Source: Dinghuibacter silviterrae
GTDB taxonomy: Bacteria > Bacteroidota > Bacteroidia > Chitinophagales > Chitinophagaceae
Length of the DNA: 64,000 nt
Direction of reading: 5' to 3'
Assembly (NCBI RefSeq): GCF_004366355.1
Contig: NZ_SODV01000001.1
Coordinates: 3,038,001 to 3,102,000 of the forward strand
Shown here: positions 16,585-25,427 of the stretch, piece by piece
How positions within the stretch are numbered: position 1 is the first letter of the stretch
Layout: each line of letters begins with the position of its first letter
Translations under genes and position numbers: made by a program
The notes under the pieces: model-generated
Database searches by the model: none
What the model saw: only the letters and a program-made list of their open reading frames with translations
What the model was told of the DNA's origin: nothing

Positions 16585-17463
16585 ATGAAGGTCAAAGACA
16601 TTCCGCGTTACTCTTTAAAGGACTGGGCCCCGGGGGCCGGGTCCTTTGCCGTAAGTACACTGGAGGCCATGGGGGAAGCCCAGGGCCAGCGGTGGGCCGG
16701 TCCGCACCGGGACGATTTTTATGGCATCCTGTGGATCACCGCCGGGGAGGCCCGGGTGACCATCGATGCCGTGGCGTATACGGCTTCCGCGCATGCTTTG
16801 ATCTTTGTCGCCCCGGGGCAGGTGGTCCAAATGTCGGGGAACCTGGCGGGGTGGTGGATCGCTTTCGAGGAGCAATTTTATTGCGTGAGAGACGAGGCGG
16901 CCAACCGGTCGAGGGGGATCAATTCACACCTTTTTTTCAACCCGGACTTTGCGACGGTATTGAGCCCGGATGAGGCGGACGAAGCCGTCTTAGGGAACAT
17001 CGTCTCCATGATGGAGGAGGAGTACCGGGGTAGGGGGGACCATTATTTAGAGGCTTTTTTCTCGCTGCTGCAGCTTTTCCTGATCCGGGTGACGCGTATC
17101 ATGGAACGGGAAGAAAGAGAGCCGGAACACGCCGGTGGTCCTTTTCTTCAGTTCCGGCAACTGATCGAGCAGCATTATAAAGATAAAAAGAATGTGTCGG
17201 ACTATGCGCGGATGATGAACATGACGCCCGTCTGTTTAAATGCCTTGTCCAAAAGCCTGTCGGGCCTGACGGCCGGAGAACAGATCCGGGGGCACGTGAC
17301 CGCGGAGGCTAAGCGCCTCCTTTTCAACACGGACCTTAGCGCCAAGGAGATTGCCTACCGGCTGGGGTTCGAGGACGCGCCTTATTTCAGCCGGTTTTTC
17401 AAAAAGTATACGGGGCAGACGCTCCTGGAGTTCAGGGAGCAGAGCCGGCTGAATGCCGTTTAA
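16585..17463 (+). CDS. AraC-family transcriptional regulator
   Basis: A 292-residue regulator. The N-terminal half is a cupin-like sensing domain (GILWITAGEARVTIDAVAY). The C-terminal ~100 residues form the double helix-turn-helix AraC domain, recognisable by VSDYARMMNMTPVCLNALSK and the signature AKEIAYRLGFEDAPYFSRFF followed by KKYTGQTLLEFR. It probably controls the pirin and YceI genes just downstream, or binds a small ligand linked to them; this is inferred from position. The ATG lies 5 nt after a TACCTTTA element. Confidence 0.9.
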   Translation: MKVKDIPRYSLKDWAPGAGSFAVSTLEAMGEAQGQRWAGPHRDDFYGILWITAGEARVTIDAVAYTASAHALIFVAPGQVVQMSGNLAGWWIAFEEQFYCVRDEAANRSRGINSHLFFNPDFATVLSPDEADEAVLGNIVSMMEEEYRGRGDHYLEAFFSLLQLFLIRVTRIMEREEREPEHAGGPFLQFRQLIEQHYKDKKNVSDYARMMNMTPVCLNALSKSLSGLTAGEQIRGHVTAEAKRLLFNTDLSAKEIAYRLGFEDAPYFSRFFKKYTGQTLLEFREQSRLNAV

Positions 17464-17517
17464 AAAAGTACCCTACTTACGTAAATCTGTCCATTGACCT
17501 GCCCCCATTCAATGTCG

Positions 17518-17525
17518 TAACTTTG
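17518..17525 (+). promoter_or_regulatory. -7 element of the pirin gene
   Basis: TAACTTTG matches the Bacteroidota element exactly. It is followed by a normal leader with the ribosome-binding site AAAAGGAG (17536-17543) before the ATG at 17550. Confidence 0.6.
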
Positions 17526-17549
17526 ATCTATCAATAAAAGGAGCATATC

Positions 17550-18254
17550 ATGGAAACGATTTTACATAGGGCAGACAGCAGGGGGCACGCGAACCATGGC
17601 TGGCTGGACGCACACCATTCCTTTAGTTTTGCGGGATATTACGATCCGAAGCGGATGCATTTCGGGGTCCTTAGGGTCCTGAACGACGACCGCGTGGCAC
17701 CCGGCATGGGTTTTGGCATGCATCCCCATGACAACATGGAGATCATCACCATTGTTCTGGAAGGGGCTTTGAAGCACAAGGACAATATGGGGAACGAGGG
17801 CATCCTGCGCCCGGGGGATGTGCAGGTGATGAGCGCGGGCACCGGCGTGGTGCACAGCGAATTCAACCCGTCCAGGGAAGAGCCGGTGAATTTGTTGCAG
17901 ATCTGGGTTTTCCCCAACAAAAGACAGGTGGAGCCGCGGTATGAACAGAAACACTACGATCAGCGGGAGAACGGTTTGCAACTGGTGGTCGCCCCGGACG
18001 AATCGGACGGCGCCCTTTGGATACACCAGGACGCCTGGTTTTCGCTGGGACAGCTGGACGAGGGCAAAAGCCTGACGTACCGGAGCCGGAAGAGCGGGAA
18101 CGGCAGTTATATTTTTGTGATCAAAGGGGAATTGTCGGTAAACGGGCAGATGATCGGCCCCCGCGACGGGATGGGTTTGACAGATTTCGACGAAGTGACG
18201 GTCAAGGCCGAGGAAGAAGCCGAATTTCTCATCATGGATGTACCACAAGCTTAA
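17550..18254 (+). CDS. Pirin family protein (YhhW-like)
   Basis: A 234-residue bicupin. The N-terminal cupin keeps the metal ligands of the pirin/quercetinase group: H58 and H60 in MHPHDN, H102 and E104 in VVHSEFN. The conserved opening HHSFSFAGYYDP and the tract GILRPGDVQVMSAGTGVVHSE are diagnostic. Related proteins act as quercetin 2,3-dioxygenases or redox-responsive metal proteins; the physiological substrate is not known here. It has a strong ribosome-binding site. The YceI gene follows after 27 nt. Confidence 0.92.
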   Translation: METILHRADSRGHANHGWLDAHHSFSFAGYYDPKRMHFGVLRVLNDDRVAPGMGFGMHPHDNMEIITIVLEGALKHKDNMGNEGILRPGDVQVMSAGTGVVHSEFNPSREEPVNLLQIWVFPNKRQVEPRYEQKHYDQRENGLQLVVAPDESDGALWIHQDAWFSLGQLDEGKSLTYRSRKSGNGSYIFVIKGELSVNGQMIGPRDGMGLTDFDEVTVKAEEEAEFLIMDVPQA

Positions 18255-18281
18255 CACTAAAATACATAAAACAAAAAAATT

Positions 18282-18812
18282 ATGGCAATCACCAAATGGA
18301 CAGTTGATCCAATGCACAGCCAGGTCGAATTCAAGGTGCGTCACCTGATGATCACCAATGTGACCGGAACTTTTCAACACTTTGACGGGACGATCGAAAC
18401 GGAAGGCGAAGACTTCACCCAGGGCAAAGTGACGTTCTCGGTCAAGGTGGATTCCATCGATACGGCCAGCGACCAGCGTGACGGTCACCTGAAAAGCGAT
18501 GACTTTTTCAGCGCAGACAAATTCCCCGAGATCAAGTTTGTAAGCACGGGCTTCAAACACAAGGGCGGGGAAAACTACGACCTGACCGGGAACCTGACCA
18601 TCCGCGACCTGACCAAACCGGTTACGCTGGCCGTGGAATACGGTGGTGTCGCCCAGGACTTCTATGGCAATACCAAAGCGGGTTTTACGGTGACAGGCAA
18701 AATCAACCGCAAGGACTTCGGCCTGGTATGGAACGGGGTTACCGAAACGGGCAGCATCGTGGTCAGCGACGATGTAAGGATCAGCGCAGACCTGCAGTTC
18801 ACAAAGGGATAA
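18282..18812 (+). CDS. YceI family protein
   Basis: A 176-residue lipocalin-like beta-barrel protein that in this family binds isoprenoid-type lipids. Seen: W-VDP-HS-V-F-VRHLMI at the start, then GKVTFSVKVDSIDTASDQRD, HLKSDDFFSADKFPEIKFVS and a C-terminal DVRISADLQF strand. There is no signal peptide, so this copy is predicted to be cytoplasmic, as in many Bacteroidota. It forms an operon with the pirin gene and ends at a strong terminator. Confidence 0.92.
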   Translation: MAITKWTVDPMHSQVEFKVRHLMITNVTGTFQHFDGTIETEGEDFTQGKVTFSVKVDSIDTASDQRDGHLKSDDFFSADKFPEIKFVSTGFKHKGGENYDLTGNLTIRDLTKPVTLAVEYGGVAQDFYGNTKAGFTVTGKINRKDFGLVWNGVTETGSIVVSDDVRISADLQFTKG

Positions 18813-18825
18813 ATGCATTGTTAAT

Positions 18826-18851
18826 AAAGGGGGCGCAAGCCCCTTTTTTTT
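18826..18851 (+). terminator. Rho-independent terminator after the pirin-yceI operon
   Basis: AAAGGGG and CCCCTTT arms with a 7-base loop, running into eight consecutive T residues 14 nt after the yceI stop. Confidence 0.85.
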
Positions 18852-18852
18852 A

Positions 18853-18860
18853 TACCTTTA
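18853..18860 (+). promoter_or_regulatory. -7 element abutting the terminator
   Basis: TACCTTTA directly after the T-tract of the preceding terminator and 22 nt before the next ATG. Confidence 0.45.
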
Positions 18861-18882
18861 TGTTGTCTCTAAAACAGCCATT

Positions 18883-19308
18883 ATGTCCAGAGAATTTTAT
18901 AACTGCATAAAGGCAGCCTTCAAGGTCGGCATCATCGCCGCCGTGATCAACCTGATCTGGTTTATCGCCGCCCGCATCATCTTCCTGATCGACTACCCCA
19001 GCGTCAAATGGTATTTTGTACTTATCGCAACCATGTTGCCCATCCTGCTGGGGGGCGTTGTGTATTACCTGATCTATACCGTTACCCGTTACCACCGCAT
19101 CGTGTTTGTGATTGGCAGCATGGTGCTCCTGGTCTGCTCGCTCCTGGCGGGCCCCCTGTCGCCCATCCTCCCGGACGGGTCTCCTTCCACCAAAGACTTC
19201 ATGATCCTGACCATCCCGATGCACTGTGTGGCCGCGTTTATGGCGGCGTTCGCGCTGCCGGTGTGGAATCACCTGAATCCGCCGGCGCCACAGGCGGAGC
19301 ACGCCTAA
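18883..19308 (+). CDS. Four-helix membrane protein (DUF6069-like)
   Basis: A 141-residue integral membrane protein with four hydrophobic segments (about 12-34, 44-64, 72-94 and 104-124) and a short polar tail. The overall layout, with a glycine/leucine-rich third helix, a loop containing PLSPILPDG and a conserved Met-His in the last helix, is similar to DUF6069 proteins. I am not certain of that match. No function is known. Confidence 0.7.
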   Translation: MSREFYNCIKAAFKVGIIAAVINLIWFIAARIIFLIDYPSVKWYFVLIATMLPILLGGVVYYLIYTVTRYHRIVFVIGSMVLLVCSLLAGPLSPILPDGSPSTKDFMILTIPMHCVAAFMAAFALPVWNHLNPPAPQAEHA

Positions 19309-19352
19309 GGCGCCGCCCATCCAAGAACCGGCCGGCCACCGCCGGAATCTCG

Positions 19353-19360
19353 TATTTTTG
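19353..19360 (+). promoter_or_regulatory. -7 element of the exporter gene
   Basis: TATTTTTG, an exact TAnnTTTG, only 6 nt before the ATG at 19367. An in-frame TTG at 19358 lies inside this element and so cannot be the start. Confidence 0.5.
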
Positions 19361-19366
19361 CATCCC

Positions 19367-21217
19367 ATGAAGCATCTGGCCGCGCTGAATAAGTATTTCT
19401 GGAAGTACCGTTTCCGTCTCCTGGCGGGTTTGGTCTTTGTCGTCCTTTCGAACTATTTCAGTGTGCTGGCCCCGCTGATCACCAAGTATGTGGTGAACAA
19501 GCTGATGCTGCTGCTGTCCCCCGGCACCACGCACGCCTTTCACGAAAGCGTTCAGGACCCACTGGCGCGGGTGTTGATCAACCGGATCGACCGGTGGAAT
19601 TTTTCAAACGTCGTTGCGCTTTGCGGGGTGACCCTGCTGGTGCTGGCCTTGCTTCGGGGGTTGTTTATGTTTTTTATGCGGCAGACGATCATCGTCATGA
19701 GCCGGCACATCGAATTCGACCAGAAGAACGAGGTGTACCAGCATTACCAGCGGCTGGACACGACGTTTTACCGTTCGCACAGCACGGGTGACCTGATGAA
19801 CCGGATCACGGAGGACGTGAGCCGGGTGCGGATGTTTACGGGGCCGGCCATCATGTACCTGGTGAACCTCCTGGCGTTGATCGGCCTGAGCGTGTATTAC
19901 ATGCTCAAGGATAACGTCGCCCTGACCCTGTATACGCTGGCGCCCCTGCCGTTGCTGGCAGTGACGATTTACTTTGTCAACCAATTGATCCACAAAAAAA
20001 GCGAACGCATCCAGGCGTTGCTGAGCGACCTGACCACGAACGCCCAGCAGTCTTATTCGGGGATCCGGGTGATCAAATCCTTTGTCCAGGAAAAGGCGAT
20101 GCTGGCCTTTTTCCGGAACAGCAGCGAGGAATATAAGACGAACGCCCTGGGGCTGGCCAAGGTAGAGGCCATTTATTTCCCTGCGATGTCTTTCGTAGTG
20201 GGGATCAGCACCCTCCTGACCATCCTGATCGGTGGGTTTATGTACATCCGTGACCCGCAGAGCATGACGTTCGGGACCCTGACCGAATTTGTCCTCTTTA
20301 TCAACATGCTGATGTTCCCGGTCAGCGCCATCGGGTCGGTGGCCAGTATGACCCAGCGGGCGGCGGCTTCCCAGAAACGGCTCAACGAATTCCTTCGTTT
20401 GCAGCCGGAGATCCGCGACAAGCCCAAAGCGACCCCCAAAGTGATCGCCGGCGACCTCCACTTCGACCATGTATCTTTTACATATTCCCACACCGGCATC
20501 AAAGCCCTGACCGACTTCGACCTGCACATCCGTAAGGGCCAAAAGGTGGCGATCATCGGCCGGACGGGCTCGGGCAAGACGACCGTCGCCCAGTTGCTCC
20601 TGCGCATGTTTGACCCGGACCAGGGTGCGGTCAAGGTGGATGGGACGGATATCAGGGACATTACGCTAAAAAGCCTGAGGGAACAGATCAGCTATGTTCC
20701 CCAGGACGTCTTCCTGTTTAGCGACACCGTCCGGGGAAACATCCTTTTCGGAAACCCGGTGGCCACCATGGACCAGGTCCGGCAGGCGGCAAAGCAGGCG
20801 GTGGTGGACGGGGAGATCGCGGGTTTTGCCGAAGGCTATGACACCATGATCGGGGAGCGGGGCGTAACGCTGAGCGGGGGCCAGAAGCAACGGGTGTCGA
20901 TCGCCCGGGCGCTGATCAAAGATCCCCGGGTCATCGTCATGGACGACTGTCTGAGCGCCGTGGACGCCCGGACGGAAAGGGAGATCATCGGGCAATTGTA
21001 CGAATACCTACAGGACAAAACTGCCATCATCATTACCCACCGGATCTTTTCCCTGTTCCAGTTCGACCAGGTCGTGGTTCTGGACGACGGACACATCATT
21101 GAAAGGGGTACCCACGATTCCCTCCTGGAGGCGGGGGGATATTACGCCGACCTGTATGCGCGGCAGCGGGAAAGGGACGAACGGCCGTCCGAGGAAGAGG
21201 TCACCCAAGAAAAATAG
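19367..21217 (+). CDS. MsbA-like ABC exporter (fused permease and ATPase)
   Basis: A 616-residue half-transporter that works as a homodimer: six transmembrane helices (about 15-320) then the nucleotide-binding domain with Walker A GRTGSGKT (398-405), LSGGQ (502-506) and Walker B VIVMDD (522-527). In Walker B the usual catalytic glutamate is aspartate (MDDCLSAVD), which in other systems slows or alters hydrolysis. Candidate substrates are lipids, lipid A precursors or drugs. It starts at MKHLAALNKYFWKYRF. Confidence 0.92.
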   Translation: MKHLAALNKYFWKYRFRLLAGLVFVVLSNYFSVLAPLITKYVVNKLMLLLSPGTTHAFHESVQDPLARVLINRIDRWNFSNVVALCGVTLLVLALLRGLFMFFMRQTIIVMSRHIEFDQKNEVYQHYQRLDTTFYRSHSTGDLMNRITEDVSRVRMFTGPAIMYLVNLLALIGLSVYYMLKDNVALTLYTLAPLPLLAVTIYFVNQLIHKKSERIQALLSDLTTNAQQSYSGIRVIKSFVQEKAMLAFFRNSSEEYKTNALGLAKVEAIYFPAMSFVVGISTLLTILIGGFMYIRDPQSMTFGTLTEFVLFINMLMFPVSAIGSVASMTQRAAASQKRLNEFLRLQPEIRDKPKATPKVIAGDLHFDHVSFTYSHTGIKALTDFDLHIRKGQKVAIIGRTGSGKTTVAQLLLRMFDPDQGAVKVDGTDIRDITLKSLREQISYVPQDVFLFSDTVRGNILFGNPVATMDQVRQAAKQAVVDGEIAGFAEGYDTMIGERGVTLSGGQKQRVSIARALIKDPRVIVMDDCLSAVDARTEREIIGQLYEYLQDKTAIIITHRIFSLFQFDQVVVLDDGHIIERGTHDSLLEAGGYYADLYARQRERDERPSEEEVTQEK

Positions 21218-21306
21218 TGTGTCGATGGGCGTTTACACCCTTTAAGATTGAACGTTTTGGCTATTTTGGAATTCATGTTAAAATTTTGTCAATTAAAAAA
21301 GAAGTA

Positions 21307-21314
21307 TATCTTTG
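21307..21314 (+). promoter_or_regulatory. -7 element of the DUF3276 gene
   Basis: TATCTTTG, an exact match to TAnnTTTG, 21 nt before the GTG start. It overlaps the longer reading frame that begins with TTG at 21312, which argues against that start. Confidence 0.6.
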
Positions 21315-21335
21315 TCCAAACTAAAACTTACAACT

Positions 21336-21767
21336 GTGGCGTACGAAAACACTGACAAAAGAATGGAAAGCGTGTACAGCAAGCGCATCAGGGCTGGGAA
21401 GCGGAGGACATATTTCTTTGACGTCCGTGCTACCAGGGGAAATGACTACTACCTCACCATCACCGAAAGCCGCAAGCGTTTTAACGACAACGGCTACGAT
21501 CGCCATAAGATCTTTCTATATAAAGAGGACTTCAACAAATTCCTTGGGGGTCTTAACGAAGCCGTCAACTATGTCAAGACCGAGTTGATGCCGGACTTCG
21601 ACTTCGACGCCTACAACCACGATAACGACAACGAACGCAGCGACAACGATTACGATATCCAGGAGGAATCCACCTCGATCACCATCGTTGAACAGACCGT
21701 TGTCCACGTGCAGCAGCCGGCTCCCGCCCCGGCGCCCGCATCGACGGAAGAGGTCGACAAATGGTAA
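21336..21767 (+). CDS. DUF3276 / PUR-alpha-like nucleic-acid-binding protein
   Basis: A 143-residue protein with the PUR-repeat core VYSKRIRAGKRRTYFFDVRAT followed by DYYLTITESRKRF and HKIFLYKEDFNKFLGGLNEAV. This Bacteroidota family binds single-stranded RNA/DNA through a PUR fold. The C-terminus is an acidic Asn/Asp stretch and an Ala-Pro run. I choose GTG at 21336 because it gives MAYENTDKRMESVYSK, typical of the family, and lies after the promoter; an ATG at 21363 is possible. A bidirectional terminator follows. Confidence 0.85.
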   Translation: MAYENTDKRMESVYSKRIRAGKRRTYFFDVRATRGNDYYLTITESRKRFNDNGYDRHKIFLYKEDFNKFLGGLNEAVNYVKTELMPDFDFDAYNHDNDNERSDNDYDIQEESTSITIVEQTVVHVQQPAPAPAPASTEEVDKW

Positions 21768-21784
21768 AATATCCACAGTGTTAT

Positions 21785-21816
21785 AAAAAAAAGGCTCCCC
21801 GAGGGGAGCCTTTTTT
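21785..21816. terminator. Bidirectional rho-independent terminator
   Basis: AAAAAAGGCTCCCC and GGGGAGCCTTTTTT are perfect complements around a 2-base GA centre. It serves the DUF3276 gene on the plus strand and the convergent propeller gene on the minus strand. Confidence 0.9.
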
Positions 21817-21817
21817 A

Positions 21818-23632
21818 TTAGATAGTCATGATGTTCAGGTGATGGTTAGGATCGCGACCCGTCCATACCACACCCAGGTCGCCGAAATAGCAGGACGTAA
21901 GCATCGGTGTAAAGTCCGAGCTGTCCCAGAAGGTGACCTTATTGTCGAAACGGATACCGTCCGCCGACTGCATGATGTTGAGGCTATGGTTGGGATCGGT
22001 GCCGCTCCAGCTCAGGTAGAGCTTATCCTCGTATACTATAAGGCCGGGGCCGGCGACGGCCGTATCGGACAGCGTGACCTTGTTCTGCCAGGTGGCGCCA
22101 AAGTCGCGGGTGGACATGACGTTCAGGCTTCTTGCCATATCCGTACCGGTCCAGGCAATATACAGCCTGTCCTTGTAGGGCATGAGGGCCGGGGAACTGA
22201 TGGATGTTTCGTTGAGGATCCGTTTGTCGCGCCAGGTGATGCCGTCGGCGGAAAACAGTACGTTCAGGTGTTGCTGCGGATCGGCACCCGTCCAACATAA
22301 GACGAGGTTATCGCCATCAGCGGCCAGCCACGGGCGGGAGATGCTGGTTTCGGGCAGCGTTATCTTGTGTTCCCACTGAAGACCGTCTGCGGAGGACATG
22401 ACGTTGAGCATCCGGTTATCGCCGCCCGCCCAGGCCATGTACAACCGGCCCGAAAAGGAACAGAGGGACACCCCCGTCGGCGACGTGTCCGCCAGCGTTA
22501 TTTTGTCAAACCACACGTCTTCCTCCTGTGACTGGATGACGTTGAGGTGGTGTACAGGATCGGTGCCTGCCCAGGCCACCACCACTTTGTTCATGAATTC
22601 AACCGCCCCCGGGGACTGCACGGCCGTGTCGTTCATGATTTGTTTGAACCGGTAAAAGATGTCCACTTCCCCGGTTACCGCCGAGTTGCTTACCACCACG
22701 CAGTGCTGGCCGCAGTCGGTTACGGCGTCGACCGGTGTCCAGTTCAGCCGCGGCGTGCCGTTGCCGGTGACGATGTTGATCCCCCTGAACCTTGTGTCAT
22801 ACACGGAAGGATAGTCCGCAAAGTTGTCGACAGCGTAAGCCTCCAGTGTCTGGGCGCACCACAACAGTTCATTGATGCCGTTGACGTTTAACAGGGTCCC
22901 GTTGATGCCTTCGAACCCGCAGGTATAATTATACAGGTTACCGGTTTGACCCGTGCACCGGATCACCCCGGTCAATACGTCTCCGGCGTTGACGGGTACC
23001 AGAGGGGTAAAAAAGGCATTTCCCCCCGCAGTGACATACCAGGAAGCCACGCTCCAGGTGTTACCGCCCCCTGCAGCGGACGGCCCCCATTGCAGCACGG
23101 GTTGAAGAATGCCGTAATTGGCGCCAAAATTCTGGATGCCGTTAAAAAGGAAGATGGTCTGGTTGTTCCGGGACTCCGGCTCCGGCGGCACCTGCCAGTT
23201 GCATTTGAAAAGGGCGATGGGCTGACCGGTGCCGTTGTTCCAGTAAGCGTAGGAGATCCAGCCGCTGCCCAGCGCGGGTACTTCGTCCGGTTGCGCCGCC
23301 TGGTGTGCCAGCTTGTTTACGACAATACCGGTATCCCGCTCCATGATGCGGATGTCCGGCCCGTCCATTTGCAAAAGTTGCCCCGTTTCCATCTGGTGGA
23401 TGAGGATGGACGGGCGAAACCCACCGGGTGTGAGGATCAACCCCCTGGCCGTCATTTCATCGCGAAGTGCGGGCCGGGAGGGGAGTTGTTTTCGTGGGAT
23501 CAGGTTGGGACGTCCGAGGTCGTCGAACTGAATAATCTTCTCGGGATATACAGGAACGATCCTTTCCCGGGAAATAGGCCCCCCTGGTGCAATCAGGGTG
23601 TCACCGTTTTCCTGTCTTCTTTTGGTAGACAT
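21818..23632 (-). CDS. Two-domain protein: G1-peptidase-like domain plus six-bladed beta-propeller
   Basis: A 604-residue protein without a signal peptide. Residues ~1-110 form a polar N-terminal region of unknown type. Residues ~115-300 resemble the beta-sandwich of glutamic (G1, eqolisin-type) peptidases: an ILQ strand (ILQPVLQW), then W-S-V-A-S-W-Y, VNAGDVLTG, and LLWCAQTLEAYAVDNF, which parallels the AEWIVEDF-type region of G1 enzymes and keeps a glutamate. From ~330 there are six repeats of ~45 residues built on WTGTDPxHxLNVMxSxDGxxW. Half a blade precedes repeat 1 and the last repeat ends after its first strands, as in a closed six-bladed propeller. Enzymatic activity is inference. Confidence 0.7.
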   Translation of the reverse strand: MSTKRRQENGDTLIAPGGPISRERIVPVYPEKIIQFDDLGRPNLIPRKQLPSRPALRDEMTARGLILTPGGFRPSILIHQMETGQLLQMDGPDIRIMERDTGIVVNKLAHQAAQPDEVPALGSGWISYAYWNNGTGQPIALFKCNWQVPPEPESRNNQTIFLFNGIQNFGANYGILQPVLQWGPSAAGGGNTWSVASWYVTAGGNAFFTPLVPVNAGDVLTGVIRCTGQTGNLYNYTCGFEGINGTLLNVNGINELLWCAQTLEAYAVDNFADYPSVYDTRFRGINIVTGNGTPRLNWTPVDAVTDCGQHCVVVSNSAVTGEVDIFYRFKQIMNDTAVQSPGAVEFMNKVVVAWAGTDPVHHLNVIQSQEEDVWFDKITLADTSPTGVSLCSFSGRLYMAWAGGDNRMLNVMSSADGLQWEHKITLPETSISRPWLAADGDNLVLCWTGADPQQHLNVLFSADGITWRDKRILNETSISSPALMPYKDRLYIAWTGTDMARSLNVMSTRDFGATWQNKVTLSDTAVAGPGLIVYEDKLYLSWSGTDPNHSLNIMQSADGIRFDNKVTFWDSSDFTPMLTSCYFGDLGVVWTGRDPNHHLNIMTI

Positions 23633-23741
23633 AAACGATTAGTTTAAAAGGTTAACAAAAAGGCGCGTCGAGAGAGAGAAGTGCTGTGGTCTTGTGGAGA
23701 TCCGGGCGTGAAGCGTGGTAAAGCTAGAAATAATTATGGGC

Positions 23742-23780
23742 AAAAAAAAAGGCGTCCTTGGTGTTGGACGCCCTTTTTTT
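23742..23780 (-). terminator. Rho-independent terminator after pgi
   Basis: GGCGTCC (23751-23757) pairs with GGACGCC (23766-23772). On the minus strand the hairpin is followed by a run of U from the A-tract at 23742-23750. It lies between the pgi stop and the propeller-protein gene. The plus side also has a T-tract, so it may work both ways. Confidence 0.85.
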
Positions 23781-23789
23781 ATTTTTTGG

Positions 23790-25427
23790 TTAAGCCTTTC
23801 GCCATTTCTTATACGCGTTGATCAACCCGTTGGTCGACGCGTCGTGCGCCGTTACAGGCTCGTCGCCGGTGAGCTCCGGCAGGATCTTGCCAGCCAGTTG
23901 TTTGCCCAGCTCTACCCCCCATTGGTCAAAGGTGAAGATGTTCCAGATGACGCCCTGGACAAAGATCTTGTGCTCGTACAGCGCGATGAGCTGTCCGAGG
24001 GTATAGGGCGTGATTTCCTTGATAAGGAAGGAATTGGTCGGGCGGCTGCCGGAAAACAGTTTGAAAGGGATCAGCGACGCGTCCGGTGTTTTGCCTTCGG
24101 CTTTGACCTCTGCTTCCGTCTTGCCGTTCATGAGCGCTTCGGTCTGGGCGAAAAAGTTGCTCAGCAGCTTGGGATGGTGATCGCCTAACGGGTTGTGGCT
24201 GATGGCCGGCGCGATAAAGTCGCAGGGGATCAGCAGGGTGCCCTGGTGGATCAACTGGTAAAAGGCGTGCTGGCCGTTGGTGCCGGGCTCGCCCCAGATG
24301 ACGGGCCCGGTGGCGTAGGTTACTTTTTTGCCGGTGCGGTCCATCGACTTGCCGTTGCTTTCCATATTCCCCTGTTGGAAGTAGGCGGAGAAACGGTGCA
24401 TGTATTGGTCGTACGGCAGAATGGCTTCCGTTTGGGCGCCAAAAAAGTTGGTGTACCAAAGACCGACGAGCGCCATGACGACGGGAATATTTTGCGCAAA
24501 GTGTGTATGACGGAAGTGGTTGTCCGTCGAATGCGCGCCTTTGAGGAGGCTTTCGAAATTGTTGTAGCCGACCATCAGGGCAATGGACAAACCAATGGCG
24601 CTCCATAAGGAGTAACGGCCGCCAACCCAATCCCAGAACTCGAACATATTCGCGGTGTCGATCCCAAAAGCGGCCACGGCCTTGGCGTTGGTGGACAGGG
24701 CGGCAAAGTGTTTGGCGACGAAGGCTTCGTCTTTGGCATAGCTGAGAAACCAGTCGCGGGCGCTGAGCGCGTTGGTCATGGTTTCCTGGGTGGTGAAGGT
24801 TTTGGAGGCGATCAGGAAAAGCGTTTCTTCGGGGTTGACCACCTTTAGCGTTTCGGCGATGTGGGTGCCGTCGACGTTCGATACGAAGTGCGCGTCCATC
24901 CCTTTGACCCAGTAGGGGCGCAAGGCTTCGGTGACCATCAACGGACCGAGGTCGCTGCCGCCGATACCGATGTTGACGATGGTTTTGATGGGCTTGCCGG
25001 TATATCCTTTCCAGGCACCACTGTGGATCGCTTCGCAGAAGTTTTTCATCTGCGCCAGGACGCGTTGTACGTCGGGCATGACATCTTTCCCGTCGGACAA
25101 TACGGGTTTGCCGGAAAAGTTCCTCAGTGCGGTGTGCAGGACCGAACGGTCCTCGGTATGGTTTATTTTGTCCCCGGTGAACATGGCTTCGATGCCGTCC
25201 TTGACCTTACACTCGGCCGCCAGCCCCTGTAACAGCTCCAGCGTTTTGTCCGTGACCAGGTTTTTGGAGTAGTCCAGCAGGATATCTTCGTGTTGCAGGG
25301 TGTACTTCGGGAAACGCTCATGATCTTTTGCAAAAAGATCCCGGAGGTGGGCGTCCTTCATTTCGCCAGCGTGGGCGGCCAGGGCTTTCCAGGCCGCGGT
25401 CGTCGTGGGATTAATCGTGTGTAGCAT
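23790..25427 (-). CDS. pgi: Glucose-6-phosphate isomerase
   Basis: A 545-residue enzyme that interconverts glucose-6-phosphate and fructose-6-phosphate. Seen: [19 protein letters not shown], the family signature region [20 protein letters not shown], the active-site [18 protein letters not shown], and the C-terminal [13 protein letters not shown]. Length matches the E. coli-type family. Its ATG lies inside the last codons of ribF (17-bp overlap), which indicates translational coupling. Glucose-6-phosphate is also the substrate of the inositol-phosphate synthase encoded at 57253. Confidence 0.97.
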   Translation of the reverse strand: MLHTINPTTTAAWKALAAHAGEMKDAHLRDLFAKDHERFPKYTLQHEDILLDYSKNLVTDKTLELLQGLAAECKVKDGIEAMFTGDKINHTEDRSVLHTALRNFSGKPVLSDGKDVMPDVQRVLAQMKNFCEAIHSGAWKGYTGKPIKTIVNIGIGGSDLGPLMVTEALRPYWVKGMDAHFVSNVDGTHIAETLKVVNPEETLFLIASKTFTTQETMTNALSARDWFLSYAKDEAFVAKHFAALSTNAKAVAAFGIDTANMFEFWDWVGGRYSLWSAIGLSIALMVGYNNFESLLKGAHSTDNHFRHTHFAQNIPVVMALVGLWYTNFFGAQTEAILPYDQYMHRFSAYFQQGNMESNGKSMDRTGKKVTYATGPVIWGEPGTNGQHAFYQLIHQGTLLIPCDFIAPAISHNPLGDHHPKLLSNFFAQTEALMNGKTEAEVKAEGKTPDASLIPFKLFSGSRPTNSFLIKEITPYTLGQLIALYEHKIFVQGVIWNIFTFDQWGVELGKQLAGKILPELTGDEPVTAHDASTNGLINAYKKWRKA

